64,000 nucleotides of DNA from Hanleya hanleyi (Eukaryota; Mollusca; Polyplacophora; Lepidopleurida; Hanleyidae): NCBI GenBank assembly GCA_036873755.1, contig JAVTVY010037258.1, forward strand, positions 107,347 through 171,346. The letters run 5' to 3'. How positions within the stretch are numbered: the stretch's first letter is position 1; each line of letters opens with the position of its first letter. A model generated the notes under the pieces. It searched no databases. It was not told where the DNA came from and saw only the letters and a program-made list of their open reading frames with translations. The position numbers and the translations under genes were made by a program. Shown one piece after another: positions 38,351-48,805 of this stretch.

Positions 38351-38415
38351 TGACCCCGGCGCGCAAAGGTTTTCACCGCGGTGGAAACCTTTACACCGCG
38401 CGCGCCGGGGTCAAA
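38349..38415. repeat. Spacer hairpin 1, at the left arm/spacer junction
   Basis: A 16-bp perfect outer stem (tttgaccccggcgcgc against gcgcgccggggtcaaa) encloses a 28-bp near-palindrome centred on caccgcggtg. It sits exactly where the left-arm homology ends. Confidence 0.85.
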
Positions 38416-38552
38416 GGTCAGTTCCGGTCACGTGAACGGAAGCGGAAGTGACCTCACAGAGGTCGTATGCAAATGTCACTTCCGAGATCTGAGCTCCACA
38501 GGCTTTGAGCTCCAAGAGCTCCGATCCAAGAGCTCTGCCACACGGGAGTTCC

Positions 38553-38614
38553 CACCACCACCACCACCGGGCGTTGACGCCCGTCAACGCCCGGTGGTGG
38601 CGGTGGTGGTGGTG
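38553..38614. repeat. Spacer hairpin 2 with (GGT)n arm
   Basis: ccaccaccaccaccgggcg pairs with cgcccggtggtgg across a gttgacgcccgtcaac core. It continues into a (GGT)n run to about 38650. His-rich and Pro-rich open frames here are repeat artefacts. A TATA-like acatataag at about 38660 may serve the ATPase gene. Confidence 0.8.
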
Positions 38615-38719
38615 GTGGTGGTGGTGTGTGTGTGTGGTAGTGTGTGGTGGTGGTGTCTGTACATATAAGAATGAACATGTGTCCCTCATCAGTCCTTATG
38701 TATTGGTCGACAGATCAAC

Positions 38720-39925
38720 ATGTCGTGTACGTGTACGTTCTGTCAGAGAACCTTCTCTCGTCGCGATAGTATGATCAGGCACATTCAAGGCAAACACAAC
38801 CAAGAGACACCACCGAGTCCCGCTATAGGTCCAGCAAGTGCAGTAGAGCATCCCTACACGATGACGGTGAGCGGCCCTACGGCATGTGGAAAGACGTCCT
38901 GGGTAATGAAGTTCTTAGAGGAAGGTGTGGCAACCCCAGCTCCGACACGTGTTGTTTGGTGTTATAGCCAATGGCAGCCCGCCTACGAAACTACGCGATT
39001 ACAGAATGTGAGTTTCGTCCCAGGGATTCCTCATGACATAGACGAACCGTATTACTTTGACCCCGAGCAGACCAACGTGGTAGTGCTAGATGATCTGATG
39101 AGTGCGGCCAAGGACAATTCGAAAATCGCCGACCTATTCACCAAAGGGTCCCATCATCGCAATCTGTCCGTCATCTATTTGACCCAGAATCTCTTTCCTC
39201 AAGGGAAGGCGTCCAGAGATATTGCCTTGAACTGCCAATACTTTGTGTTGTTCTCCAACCCCATCGACAGAGCACAAATTCGTGTGTTTGGTAGTCGAAT
39301 TTATCCTCAGAACATCGACCATTTCATGCAGGCGTTTCAAGAAGCGACAAGTCGTCCGTACGGCTACCTGTTCGTAGATTTAAAAGCCCATACCCCCGAA
39401 GATCGCCGGCTGACGACCCACCTGCTACCCGGCGAGGGATCACCACAGCCCCTACACCATCCACCGAGTCCACATTTGGTGAAGCAGCAACCCACCCCCG
39501 TACAGCGGGCCTTCTTCATATCACCAGTCCCGGAATATCACCCAACCGTGAAGGCCCAACCCGAGGTTGAAGAACATAATGTGAACTCGAGGCTATGGAA
39601 GGATTTGTTCAAAGAAAGTATGGACGCCGAGATGGGCGAGATTTTGGAGGCCACAGGAAACAAGTTTCAACGCAAAGGGTATTCGAAAGAGGAAGCTGCA
39701 ATTTTAGCCCATAACAGATTGGCACCCAGACTACGACGGGCTTTACGTCAGCAGTATGTCGACTTACTGACCCATATGAAATTGTTGGATAAGGATCCAG
39801 TCCATATGGAAATTGAAAGAACAGCGTCGATGTTGAAAACCTCGGGCATGAACTGGAAAGCGGCGTATGTCAGAGCAATAGCACAAAAGAAACATTTGTT
39901 CGAACGCATCATTAAACGTCGTTAA
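38720..39925 (+). CDS. C2H2 zinc finger fused to a packaging-type P-loop ATPase
   Basis: 401 codons, intact. Residues 5, 8, 21 and 26 form a C2H2 finger (C-x2-C-x12-H-x4-H). A P-loop domain follows, with Walker A GPTACGKT at 52-59 and Walker B VVVLDDLM at 120-127, then a KGSHHRN...YLTQNLF stretch (about 142-160) typical of the DNA-packaging ATPase-like proteins found beside family B polymerases in invertebrate virus-like elements. The C-terminal 150 residues are charged and helical-looking, ending in KRR. In relatives such ATPases drive genome packaging into capsids (known for FtsK/HerA-type viral ATPases). With no capsid gene here, the role is uncertain. It is the only full copy: the first 620 bp are in the unique spacer and the rest in the right arm. 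The exact ATPase family (A32/FtsK-like or another P-loop group) is not settled. Confidence 0.85.
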   Translation: MSCTCTFCQRTFSRRDSMIRHIQGKHNQETPPSPAIGPASAVEHPYTMTVSGPTACGKTSWVMKFLEEGVATPAPTRVVWCYSQWQPAYETTRLQNVSFVPGIPHDIDEPYYFDPEQTNVVVLDDLMSAAKDNSKIADLFTKGSHHRNLSVIYLTQNLFPQGKASRDIALNCQYFVLFSNPIDRAQIRVFGSRIYPQNIDHFMQAFQEATSRPYGYLFVDLKAHTPEDRRLTTHLLPGEGSPQPLHHPPSPHLVKQQPTPVQRAFFISPVPEYHPTVKAQPEVEEHNVNSRLWKDLFKESMDAEMGEILEATGNKFQRKGYSKEEAAILAHNRLAPRLRRALRQQYVDLLTHMKLLDKDPVHMEIERTASMLKTSGMNWKAAYVRAIAQKKHLFERIIKRR

Positions 39926-40098
39926 AGCGTTAAGAAAGTGTGTTAAAGCGTTGAGACGAGCGTTAAGGCGTAACGACGGGCGTTGACGGGCGTCACTGCA
40001 TTTCGATGAATTGATGTCAATTCCATGAAATCAGAGCTTCTGAGCTAATTCACCAGGGCGTTGAAGCGTTGAGCTAAGCGTTGATGACCGTTACTGTC
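39926..40098. promoter_or_regulatory. GCGTT-motif cluster between the ATPase stop and the C2H2 gene TATA box
   Basis: About eight to ten copies of gcgttaa/gcgttga (for example agcgttaag, ggcgttgacgggcgtc, ggcgttgaagcgttgag) in 170 bp. The mirror is at about 37591-37763. The same gggcgttgacg core forms spacer hairpin 2. It may be a binding array or part of a replication signal (inference). Confidence 0.45.
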
Positions 40099-40107
40099 TA
40101 TAAAAGC
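40099..40107 (+). promoter_or_regulatory. TATA box of the right-arm C2H2 gene
   Basis: TATAAAAGC 53 bp before the ATG at 40152. Confidence 0.6.
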
Positions 40108-40151
40108 GAGCGTATTCCCAAAACACGCACAGTCGACGTTCAACCGTCAAC

Positions 40152-40724
40152 ATGGCTTATACTTGTTCTGAGTGTGAACGCACGTTCACCAGACATTACG
40201 ATATGATGCGACACCAGAAAAATATACATGGGATTGAAGACGCCGAGGAGCCCGTTGAGGCAGATACTGATACAGAGATTGATGAGAGTGCATCGACTGA
40301 TACCGAATCCAAGATTGCTGACAGTATATCTACTGATATGGAGAGCTTGACCTCAGAGAGTCAGCCTACATCCCAGGAAAGTGAAGCAGAACCTACCTTC
40401 TGGGATCGTATTGTGACAGCAGCTATCAATACTCACGCTGAAGCGATCGAGGACGCCGGAGAGGATAATTTACAACAGACGTACACCCAAATGCGCTCCC
40501 GCATCAGGAAAACAGCCATGGCGATCTATGAACAGTATACCTTACTACCGCTTGAAATGAAAGGCGACCCCACGCACAGGTCCATCATGAAGACCAAGCG
40601 TCACTTGGAAGAGGCTATGGGGCTACCACCCACAGAGGCCCTGGAAAATGCGATCAGAATGCGCAAACAACTGTTTCAGGACATGCTGCCCGAAGAATAT
40701 CCGGGCTTGTCCGACGATGATTAG
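40152..40724 (+). CDS. Small acidic single-finger C2H2 protein, unknown function
   Basis: 190 codons, intact. A C2H2 finger uses residues 5, 8, 21 and 26, exactly the positions used in the neighbouring ATPase. It is followed by an acidic Ser/Thr/Glu/Asp-rich linker (about 28-80) and a helical C-terminal half with many charged residues, ending in SDDD. It has its own TATA box upstream and AATAAA just after the stop. I do not recognise the family. Context suggests a DNA-binding or scaffolding partner of the ATPase, or a regulator acting on the arm repeats; this is inference. An almost identical but frameshifted copy lies in the left arm. Confidence 0.8.
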   Translation: MAYTCSECERTFTRHYDMMRHQKNIHGIEDAEEPVEADTDTEIDESASTDTESKIADSISTDMESLTSESQPTSQESEAEPTFWDRIVTAAINTHAEAIEDAGEDNLQQTYTQMRSRIRKTAMAIYEQYTLLPLEMKGDPTHRSIMKTKRHLEEAMGLPPTEALENAIRMRKQLFQDMLPEEYPGLSDDD

Positions 40725-40730
40725 AATAAA
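40725..40730 (+). terminator. Poly(A) signal AATAAA after the C2H2 gene
   Basis: AATAAA starts at the first base after the TAG stop. A second aaaataaac lies near 40923. The left arm has the mirror arrangement. Confidence 0.5.
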
Positions 40731-41749
40731 CGGTTCAGAATGAACATGACCGAAGAAGGAACTCTCTGAAATGGCGACTTCTGATTGGACAAGAATACAT
40801 CTAACGGACAGGAACGAATAGGACAGATGCAAATGGCGGTCTCTGATTGGACAAGAGTCTTTCTTGAATTGTAAACATACCCAACGCGGCTCCCCCAGCG
40901 TGGGTATGTTATGATGGAGGGGAAAATAAACTATATGAAAAAAAACTTGTTGTTGTTGTTGTTCCCTCATGTGTCATCCTTGTTGTTGTTGTTTTCTCTC
41001 TCCGGTCTATATCATGGCGTCAAGGCGCTAGCGGGACCCATACAGGGTCCAGTTTTCGACACTAGGTGACCACATCCCGAAGAAATGGCCAGTTTTCGAC
41101 ACCGGATGTGCCGCCATCTTGAACATACGTGCCGCCATCTTGGATATGTCCCATAATGCACCGGGTCAAAATACTCGCTTCTGATTCGCTGAGAGCTCTG
41201 TGACGGACTTGAAATACTCGCTTCTGATTGGACGAGAGCTCCGCAGTGCGTCTGCGCATGCGCAGAATGATATTCCTACCGCACACCCAACCCATCAGCT
41301 GCCCCTTCACGAATGCTTCACTTTGATACCTCACTCGACCCAATCGGACCAATAGTGGCTCCCCTAGCTCCCAAAACGGCTACTTTCATACCCTTTGACC
41401 ACCGCGCATGCGCAGAATGCCGATATTCCAACCCCACATCCACGCCATCCTGACTCTAACCCACACAAGCTTCACTTTGACACCTTCCACGACCCATTCG
41501 AACCGTGAATAGTCCATCTCTACCCCAAACACACACCCACATACCCCCCCAAAATGGCTGGTTTCTATACTACGGGCCAGACTGCGCATGCGCAGACTAT
41601 TGAACACGGACGAACCATTAGTCCAGTGGGATGCTCCTTCACGAGGGCTTCAAAATAAGATCTCACTCGACCCCATTGGACCATTAGGGACTCACCTAGA
41701 CTCCAACATGTCCACCCCGTATGGCCCTATACACCCATAGCCATGCAGT

Positions 41750-42290
41750 ATAGGCCTATGGGCCTACCCAGGCCTCGATGACTTTTTTCAAAAATTTCAC
41801 CGATTCGCTCCGCAACACTTCCTATCATGTTCTACATGACGAGACGAGTAAAACGAGACCCCACAACCCTACCGCAAATGTATAGAAGTGGGTTTCCCAG
41901 TAGGATAAACATTGAACCTATATCCCAGTATGGGACTATATGGGTCTATATATGGGGCTCGGTGACTTTTTTTCAAAAATTTCACCGATTCGCACGGGGA
42001 CACTTCCTATCATGTTCTAAATGACGAGACGAGTAAAACGAGACCCCACAACCCTACCGCAAATGTATAGAAGTACGTTTCCCAGGGGGACAAACATTGA
42101 TCCTATACCCCAGTATGGGCCTATATGGGGCTATATCGTACTTTTTCAAAAATTTCAACGATTCGCTTCGCGACACTTCCTATCATGTTCTACATGACGA
42201 GACTAAGAAAACGAGACCTCACAACCTATACCGCAAATGTCGAGAAGTAGGTTTCCCAGGATGGTCCTATACTCCCCATACCCCATATAG
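41750..42290. repeat. Direct repeats of about 180 bp, right arm
   Basis: Three inverted counterparts of the left-arm set at 35395-35925. Confidence 0.8.
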
Positions 42291-42654
42291 GCATTTTCGC
42301 GTAATTTAGGATAAAGTCCGTGTTCCGTATTTTTTCAGGAAAAATTTTACATGCACCCACCCATGCTTGAAATATACTTCACTTTGATACCTCATACAAC
42401 TCCATCGGCCCATTAGGGGCTCCCCTAGCTCCAAAACGTCTAGCAGGACCCATACAAGGTCCAGTTTTCGACACTAGGTGACCACATCCCGACGAAATGG
42501 CCAGTTTTCGACACCGGATGTGCCGCCATCTTGAACATACGTGCCGCCATCTTGGATATGGCCCATAATGCACCGGGTCAAAATACTCGCTTCTGATTGG
42601 CTGACAGCTCTGTGACGAATTTGAAATACTCGCTTCTGATTGGACGAGAGCTCC

Positions 42655-43255
42655 ACATTGCGTCTGCGCATAATGATATTCCTACCGCACACCCAACCCA
42701 TCAGATGCCCCTTCACGAATGCTTCACTTTGATACCTCACTCGATCCCATTGGACCATTTGTGGCTCCCCTAGCTCCAACACGGCTATTTCCATACCCTT
42801 CGGCCACCGCGCATGCGCAGAATGCCGATACTTCAACCCCACACCCAGCCCATCAGATGCCCCTTCACGAATGCTTCACTTTGATACCTCACTCGATCCC
42901 ATTGGACCATTTGTGGCTCCCCTAGCTCCAACACGGCTATTTCCATACCCTTCGGCCACCGCGCATGCGCAGAATGCCGATACTTCAACCCCACACCCAG
43001 CCCATCAGATGCCCCTTCACGAATGCTTCACTTTAATACCTCACTCGATCCCATTGGACCATCAGGGGCTCCCCTAGCTCCAAAACGTCTATTTTCATAC
43101 CCTTGGGCCAGCGCGCATGCGCAGAATGCCGATATTTCAATCCCACACCCAGCCCATTAGATGCCCCTTCACCTAAGCTTCACTTTGATACCTCACTCGA
43201 CCCCATTGGTCCATTAGTGGCTCCCCTAGCTCCAACACGGCTATTTCCACACGGT
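42655..43255. repeat. 152-bp tandem repeats, right arm
   Basis: Mirror of 34430-35030, with gcgcatgcgcagaatg sites near 42809, 42960 and 43113. The innermost site, near 42665, has lost its palindrome to a small deletion. Confidence 0.85.
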
Positions 43256-43697
43256 TGGTCCACACGAGTTGTCTCCCTTGCGTCAGTGTGTGCAGATGGC
43301 GCTGTGGTTAGGATCGACGCCGTGATGTGGCAAGGGCGTCCCCACACCATCCTGGAGCCGCCATTTTGTTTGTTGATTTTCTGCGGAGATACACGGGACA
43401 ATAAACACTCGACCCTAGGGTGGTACAGATGCTAGACTGATCCTATTAACATGGTACAACACCTATAGATTATGTTTATTACTAGGACGTCAGCGAAATA
43501 CTAGTACCCATCCTCCGCATGGCAGAACTGTACAACCCAGAACAAGTCTAGACATGCCTTGATCACGTGATCGTCATGGGAAACCCCCACTGAGGAATCC
43601 CCCACTGGGAAACCCCTCCGCACTTCCTCCGCAAATCTGCGCAGAAACACCTGCGCACTCGTCAAAAGGGGGTCTGTAATCACCTTATACTACTACT

Positions 43698-43703
43698 ATC
43701 CAC
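43698..43703. repeat. 6-bp target duplication (right) of the giant palindrome
   Basis: ATCCAC, followed by unit-3 sequence cctcaaatctgcacac, matching the unit-2 uninterrupted site. Confidence 0.9.
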
Positions 43704-45224
43704 CCTCAAATCTGCACACACCCAAGTCGAATACTACACGTACCTGGTTTCTCTTTAGAGTTCAATTTGACTCTATATGTGTCCATACATATTTCGCGAT
43801 CCGCATTCGGAGAGTCAAACAGAACTGAAGTGCCCATGAATGACCCCTCCAGAATTCACTTTTGCTTCGTTATTCATAAGTGGTGTGCTTTATTCGTTTG
43901 AATTGCAATACAACTATCACTTGCCAGATTTGGGATTTGAAGATAAACACTATTATTTTTCTGCGACCCCAAATTACGATGCAATTATGGGATAACGCGC
44001 AGGCGCACAGAGAGCTTACATTTTCGTGTCCAAACAAAGAATTCAAAAGTTATTCAGGTGCCACCCACAGCAACTGCGACTGGACACCTAAGAACGACCG
44101 TCAATACCCGTCCAGGGGGGCTTTCATGTGATAGCGTCTACCGGAGAGCTAGCGAAGGGCAGCTCTGCCACATCGGCGACTATGCCTGGGCACTGACTTA
44201 TAAATTATGTTACAATAAAATTAGGATTATGAATTAGATCTTGTGATATGGTTATTTAGAGTGCAGACAAGTCGCCAGTTCCGACCCACCAAAGTGAAAT
44301 TTTCATGTGTTTCAAAAGGAAATGGTTTGATTGACAAAATCATTATCAGAGTCGCAGTACAATTGTTTAGAGGATTTATTAACGAAATAACTTAGCTGCG
44401 GATCAACTGAACTGTAGAGAATATAAGATTACATTTCTTAATGGGAGGTGCCAGTTCCGATCCACTGTCGCCAGTTCCGATCCAGCCTCGTTTTGACATT
44501 GACCTTTGGCCCAGATATACACAAATGTAATCGCCAACATAACTTCCCCCCCCCAAATTGAGTCCTAGCTGTATATTTCGTTTTGCATATCTTCATCTCA
44601 TAAGTTAACATTTGGCGTCGAAGAATGCGGTTTGGGGGTGACAGTGATATGATCGAGCTGATCATATTGGCAAGATAGATTGGACACTGAAATATCTCCG
44701 ATGGCTTATAAGCGTCTACTCAATCGAAAAAAAACGTTAAATCGCTGGTACTTCTATTTGTTTTACCTCTGAATAGCAGATTAAAGAAAAGCAATGCTAA
44801 TCAGCACTCGAGTTACGAATTTACCCAGTGAACGCTGCGTTCACAAGAACTTTCCAGACCGTGATACGACACAGCTTGGCCATATATGGATGATAGTGGT
44901 TCGGAACTGGCTCCGTTCGTTGATGTCAACGGTGGGGCGGTAAGCCTTTTAGAGTGACACAGGAGACAACTTTCTGTTTTCGTGACAGCGGGTCATGGAC
45001 GTTTGTACTTGGACCGATGTAGTCGTGTGTATGGAGCGGGTCTGCAAATGTGTCTCCTAACAAAACCAATGAATACATAATATAATTTAGCCAGGATTGG
45101 AAGGTTGATCAACTTGATCGAATGCACCAAATGTTTTAAGATTTCGCGTGATCTTCGTTGTGACAAGAAGCAATGTTTTGGGAAGTGGCGACGTGACTGT
45201 ATATATTCATTAGAGTGCTGGGTT

Positions 45225-45360
45225 GGTCTGTGTCCAGGATAATAGGTACTGTGGACACGTGTTCGTGTTCTAGCACATGTAGGCAGCGTCGTGATATGAC
45301 TGGCAAAATGTTAAAAACGACGTTAAATCCTACTCACTCACTCATTCACTCGCTCGCCCA
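45225..45360 (+). mobile_element. SINE-like copy with (ACTC)n tail, unit 3
   Basis: Same insertion as in unit 1 at 17640-17785, ending gttaaaaacgacgttaaatc and an actcactc tail. Confidence 0.55.
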
Positions 45361-46456
45361 TTACTAATATATTATATAAGATATGCATATATATAAGTAG
45401 TACTATAGCAGAAGCTCATTAACTGAAACTATCAAATATTTAATCATGTATGATTTAAAAAATGTGCTATGTGATACAACCAGGATATGAATTATTTATT
45501 GAGAGCTAGGATATATAATTAATTAGGTACTATATGATACGAGTTATTTATGCGTTATGCGATATGGATATTCACTGATCTAATTCATCAGATGGTTAGT
45601 ATATAAATTATTTGTTAGATGTGGAGGTAGGATAGAATTATCAAGTTAGTCGATAGGATATAATTATTCAGGTTCTAGAATATAAGTACCTAAATACAAG
45701 AATATACTATATAATAATAGGATGTATTGATTTAGGAGAATCCAATCACAGAAGGCTATCTAAACCCAGATCCTCAGACTAACCATCAATTAATGCATTT
45801 GCAGCACACAGATTTGATTTTATACTAGTATCCGGAGACGATACTGGCAGTTTGGGTTTATAACACTAATTGTCCGCTCCTAACAGTACATAACTGACTC
45901 GTGGGAATTAAATACTGTACGAAGAGTATAGTTCTGCATATATAGCTGTCAACAGAATAAACATTCACCAATAGTAAATGAACCGGTCTGGAAAAAATGT
46001 CTTCAATATTTTATGCGGACACGTATAGTAATTAATAGAAAACCTTAGTTACCCATGGGATATACACTAAAGGGAGATAATTACAACAGAGGTCGCCCCG
46101 TTCTCTCAGTCGCGCTGCAAACAGCCGATCACGGAGCAGTTCTTCGAGTTGATTTTAGCTGGAGAACACAGCAGAAATAAATTATCTCCCCCCATCTAAT
46201 TGTAAGTAGAATCGTACCCAAGCACATTATTGGAGTAACTAACAAGCGGCATCGAACAACTATACGTGCGTTGCGAGATTTACACGATAGTATAGTGAAG
46301 CAGCTTCGAATCAGTGGAATCTCGTGCATGAAAAATAATGTTGCTGGCGATTGCCCACTGAAAGCAATCAACTCAGAAGGATAACGCTCTTCTAAAATAA
46401 ACATGAAACATTATTTTGCTCGAGATAGCACAGAGTTAAGTTGATAAATAAAATAA

Positions 46457-46601
46457 TGAAATTATTGCCTTGCTGTGAGGGGAATATGCAGTTTCGCTGC
46501 CCCTCGGCTGTGCATATTGCCCTCGCCTGCGGCTCGGTCAATACGCACACCCTCGGGGCAACAAAACTGCATATTCCTCTCAAAACAAGGCAATATTTTC
46601 A
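46457..46601. mobile_element. 145-bp palindromic MITE
   Basis: Inverted arms of about 38 bp (tgaaattattgccttg... against ...caaggcaatattttca) around a GC-rich core. Open frames on the two strands translate to similar peptides because of the inverted symmetry. Absent from unit 1 and unit 2 at this position. Confidence 0.7.
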
Positions 46602-47064
46602 TAATAATCCACTATGATGTAACCACACAAACTACAACAGGGTTAGTCTCCCCATATGCATTGTCTGCTACTTATTATGTAGCCCTGAACCCAAACGTAT
46701 CCATTTTGTACCTGCCGAGGAATCTGCGGAGGAATAAATGTAATCAATACAAACATATTTGATTTCAAATTCATGTAGATGCGCGTGAGCTTTAGATTTC
46801 GATTTAAAAACGGTTTTAATGTTGGTCTTAAAAAAATCTATCGTTATGTGGTAATGAGTTGAACATATTTTCGATAACTATAATCATGTGTACGTTTGTT
46901 GTTGTTTACTACATGCTTAAATTAGGCTGTTGTGAATTAGAGCTGCTTAACTCTGGCAGAACTCTTCTGGGGCGCTCATAAGTTTTGTGACGTTTTCTCA
47001 GAAATATGGCGAACGTATGGCAAAGCCACAACCAATGAACGAAGCTTTGGAACTTTCAACGGAA

Positions 47065-47545
47065 ACTGGTCATTCATAATTCAGCTGTCGTCCATTAAAG
47101 AATATCCGCGTCCATAATCCAAAGACCTATTCCATATTCCATATAACAGCATTAGCATCAAATTCAAAAATACAATCATAGTATACATAAACATAGGCTA
47201 GTTTCCTGCAAGATAGCAGTTTTCAATGATGCTGGCAAGACATCATTATGTTCCAAAAATGTCAAATCCGTATCGCTGATCAGTATTCCTATGATCCCTA
47301 TGATATTCGCTGTAAAGTCGTCATCTAGAGAATGATGTATCTAAGTCACGGTTTGATTTTGACTGTTCATTTAAGCACCATGAGGATATTGAAATACATG
47401 GGTTCATACGGCCCCTAGCCCAGGGTTAAGCGGAATTAGACACAAGTTACGAAACGTAACGCCACAGATCATGCACGGTACACTCGTAATTGGCTATCAG
47501 CATGCGATATGCATCGCCAAATTTGAGAACTTGAGTGGAGGCGCT
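47065..47545 (-). mobile_element. PLE fragment across a head-to-tail joint (minus strand)
   Basis: Read on the minus strand: the end of the RT frame (about 47540-47450), the joint region, then the start of the element frame (about 47260-47065). The arrangement is the same as at 62230-62720 on the plus strand. Broken by substitutions and the insertion at 47545. Confidence 0.75.
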
Positions 47546-47745
47546 TTTGATTGAAATTGCAGTTTAAGGGCCGCTTCCCGTACGGATTTCGCAGCCCATC
47601 AACTCAATGTTTTATTTTAATTACACGTTACATTTCTTAGTTTGTTAAAGATGTTTACAAGTGCTGTATTATCAAATAAACAAATAAATAAGTAAATAAA
47701 TATATAAATAAATAAATAAATAAATAAATAAGTAAATAATAATAA
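47545..47745 (+). mobile_element. SINE-like insertion with (AAAT)n tail inside PLE sequence
   Basis: Starts ttgattgaaattgcagttt and includes cgtacggatttcgcagccc. It ends in an aaataaataaat run (47690-47745). A 64-bp truncated, opposite-strand copy sits at the same PLE position at 62156-62219. Confidence 0.55.
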
Positions 47746-48780
47746 ATGTGCGGATGGAGATATAAATAGTTTAGAATAGAAGATTTGTCTATGTACAGGT
47801 TCATCGCTTGGTTTTTGATTAGGTTATATTGGTAAGTATGTGTTCATTGTATATTGTAGTCGCGTGGGTGATTCCTTTGTCTTTGTACCCCTCTGTACGC
47901 ACAACGCCGTCCAGAAAAAACTGGGAGAACCATAGGCGGGTTCTTCCAAAAAACTGTGCCTGTAACAATTGCTTGGAGTGGGTATTGGGGTACAGGATGG
48001 CAGGTCTACATCCTATATAGGTGAAAGTCAAAGGATCATATATTACATCGGTGGCATCTCAGGTGTGGCACATCTGATCTGTGTTATCTTCAGTGAGTAT
48101 GGTTTCAATTGTCCGTTGTTGTGGTAGGCATTGTTCGATTTGGTTTGAATGTAGAAGCTGTTCTTGTTTCCGTTGATTGTCCGTGGTCAAGATGTGGGTT
48201 TTGGTGATTCCACTGAAATGGCTAGGTCAGGGTGGTTTCTGGGGTGTTGTCACTCACGGTGCTGTTTTATAATATTTGTCGTCATCGGTGCTCTGTTTCA
48301 TGGCTGGTCTTACTCGTCTGTGGTCTTCAGTGTGCTGTGCCTGTATTACAAAGAATAGAAGAGTTTGTAGTTTCTTGTTTTCTGGTGTTATTTTTTGCCA
48401 CCGACAGGCACTATCGTGATCTAAGTCACACATGATCAATAGCAATAATTAATTAGGTACTAAATGTTATAAATAACAATATTATTATAATTAAAGCCGA
48501 TTGTGAATGTTTGATATAACCTCCATTCTTCTGCCCCTGCTAGAAAACCGGACGGTTAACATTCGTTAATGAGGGTTGGAAATAAGGGAACACAATTTGA
48601 TCGGTGCTCATTATTAGGAGCTTTCAATTTGATCAGTGAATTTGTCTATGTTATTGCTATGACATTTTGATTGGTTAGTGTCCAAATTTGATCAGTCATT
48701 TCTGATCACTGACCCTTATTTCCGCCCCTGTAATATAGTTTTGACTCTAAGCGTGCTACATTTATTTAAATTTGGTCTTT
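47746..48780. other. Unassigned stretch, partly 3' untranslated region of the LINE
   Basis: From about 48540 to 48800 the sequence is probably the 3' untranslated part of the LINE (minus strand). 47746-48440 shows no known repeat; a minus-strand frame of 70 codons at 47819-48031 has no recognisable domain. Confidence 0.35.
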
Positions 48781-48805
48781 GGTTTCTTGGTGTAACCATA
48801 TAGTA

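Larger units (their letters stand above)
33987..43697. mobile_element. 9.7-kb palindromic Polinton-derived element
   Basis: Termini read AGTAGTAGTATAAGG...CCTTATACTACTACT, so the element begins AG and ends CT and is flanked by 6-bp duplications, as known for Polintons. Two arms (33987-38350 and 39339-43697, about 4.36 kb each, very similar by eye) flank a unique spacer of about 988 bp. Genes: a C2H2-ATPase gene that begins in the spacer and ends in the right arm; an inverted partial copy of it in the left arm; and a small C2H2 gene in each arm. No integrase, polymerase, protease or capsid gene was found, so it should depend on a helper. The palindrome probably arose when one end of a normal element was copied onto the other (inference). 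Confidence 0.9.
39339..43697. repeat. Right arm of the giant palindrome
   Basis: Inverted copy of 33987-38350, starting at aagaagcgac. Small differences from the left arm include a lost tgcgcag near 42665 and the intact frame of the C2H2 gene. Confidence 0.9.

Noticed and set aside
38411..38689. His-rich and Val/Trp-rich open frames on both strands of the spacer
   Set aside because: Artefacts of the (GGT)n/(ACC)n run and hairpin 2.
41827..42309. Frames beginning MFYMTRR in the right arm and mirrors in the left
   Set aside because: Follow the direct repeat of about 180 bp; no domain.
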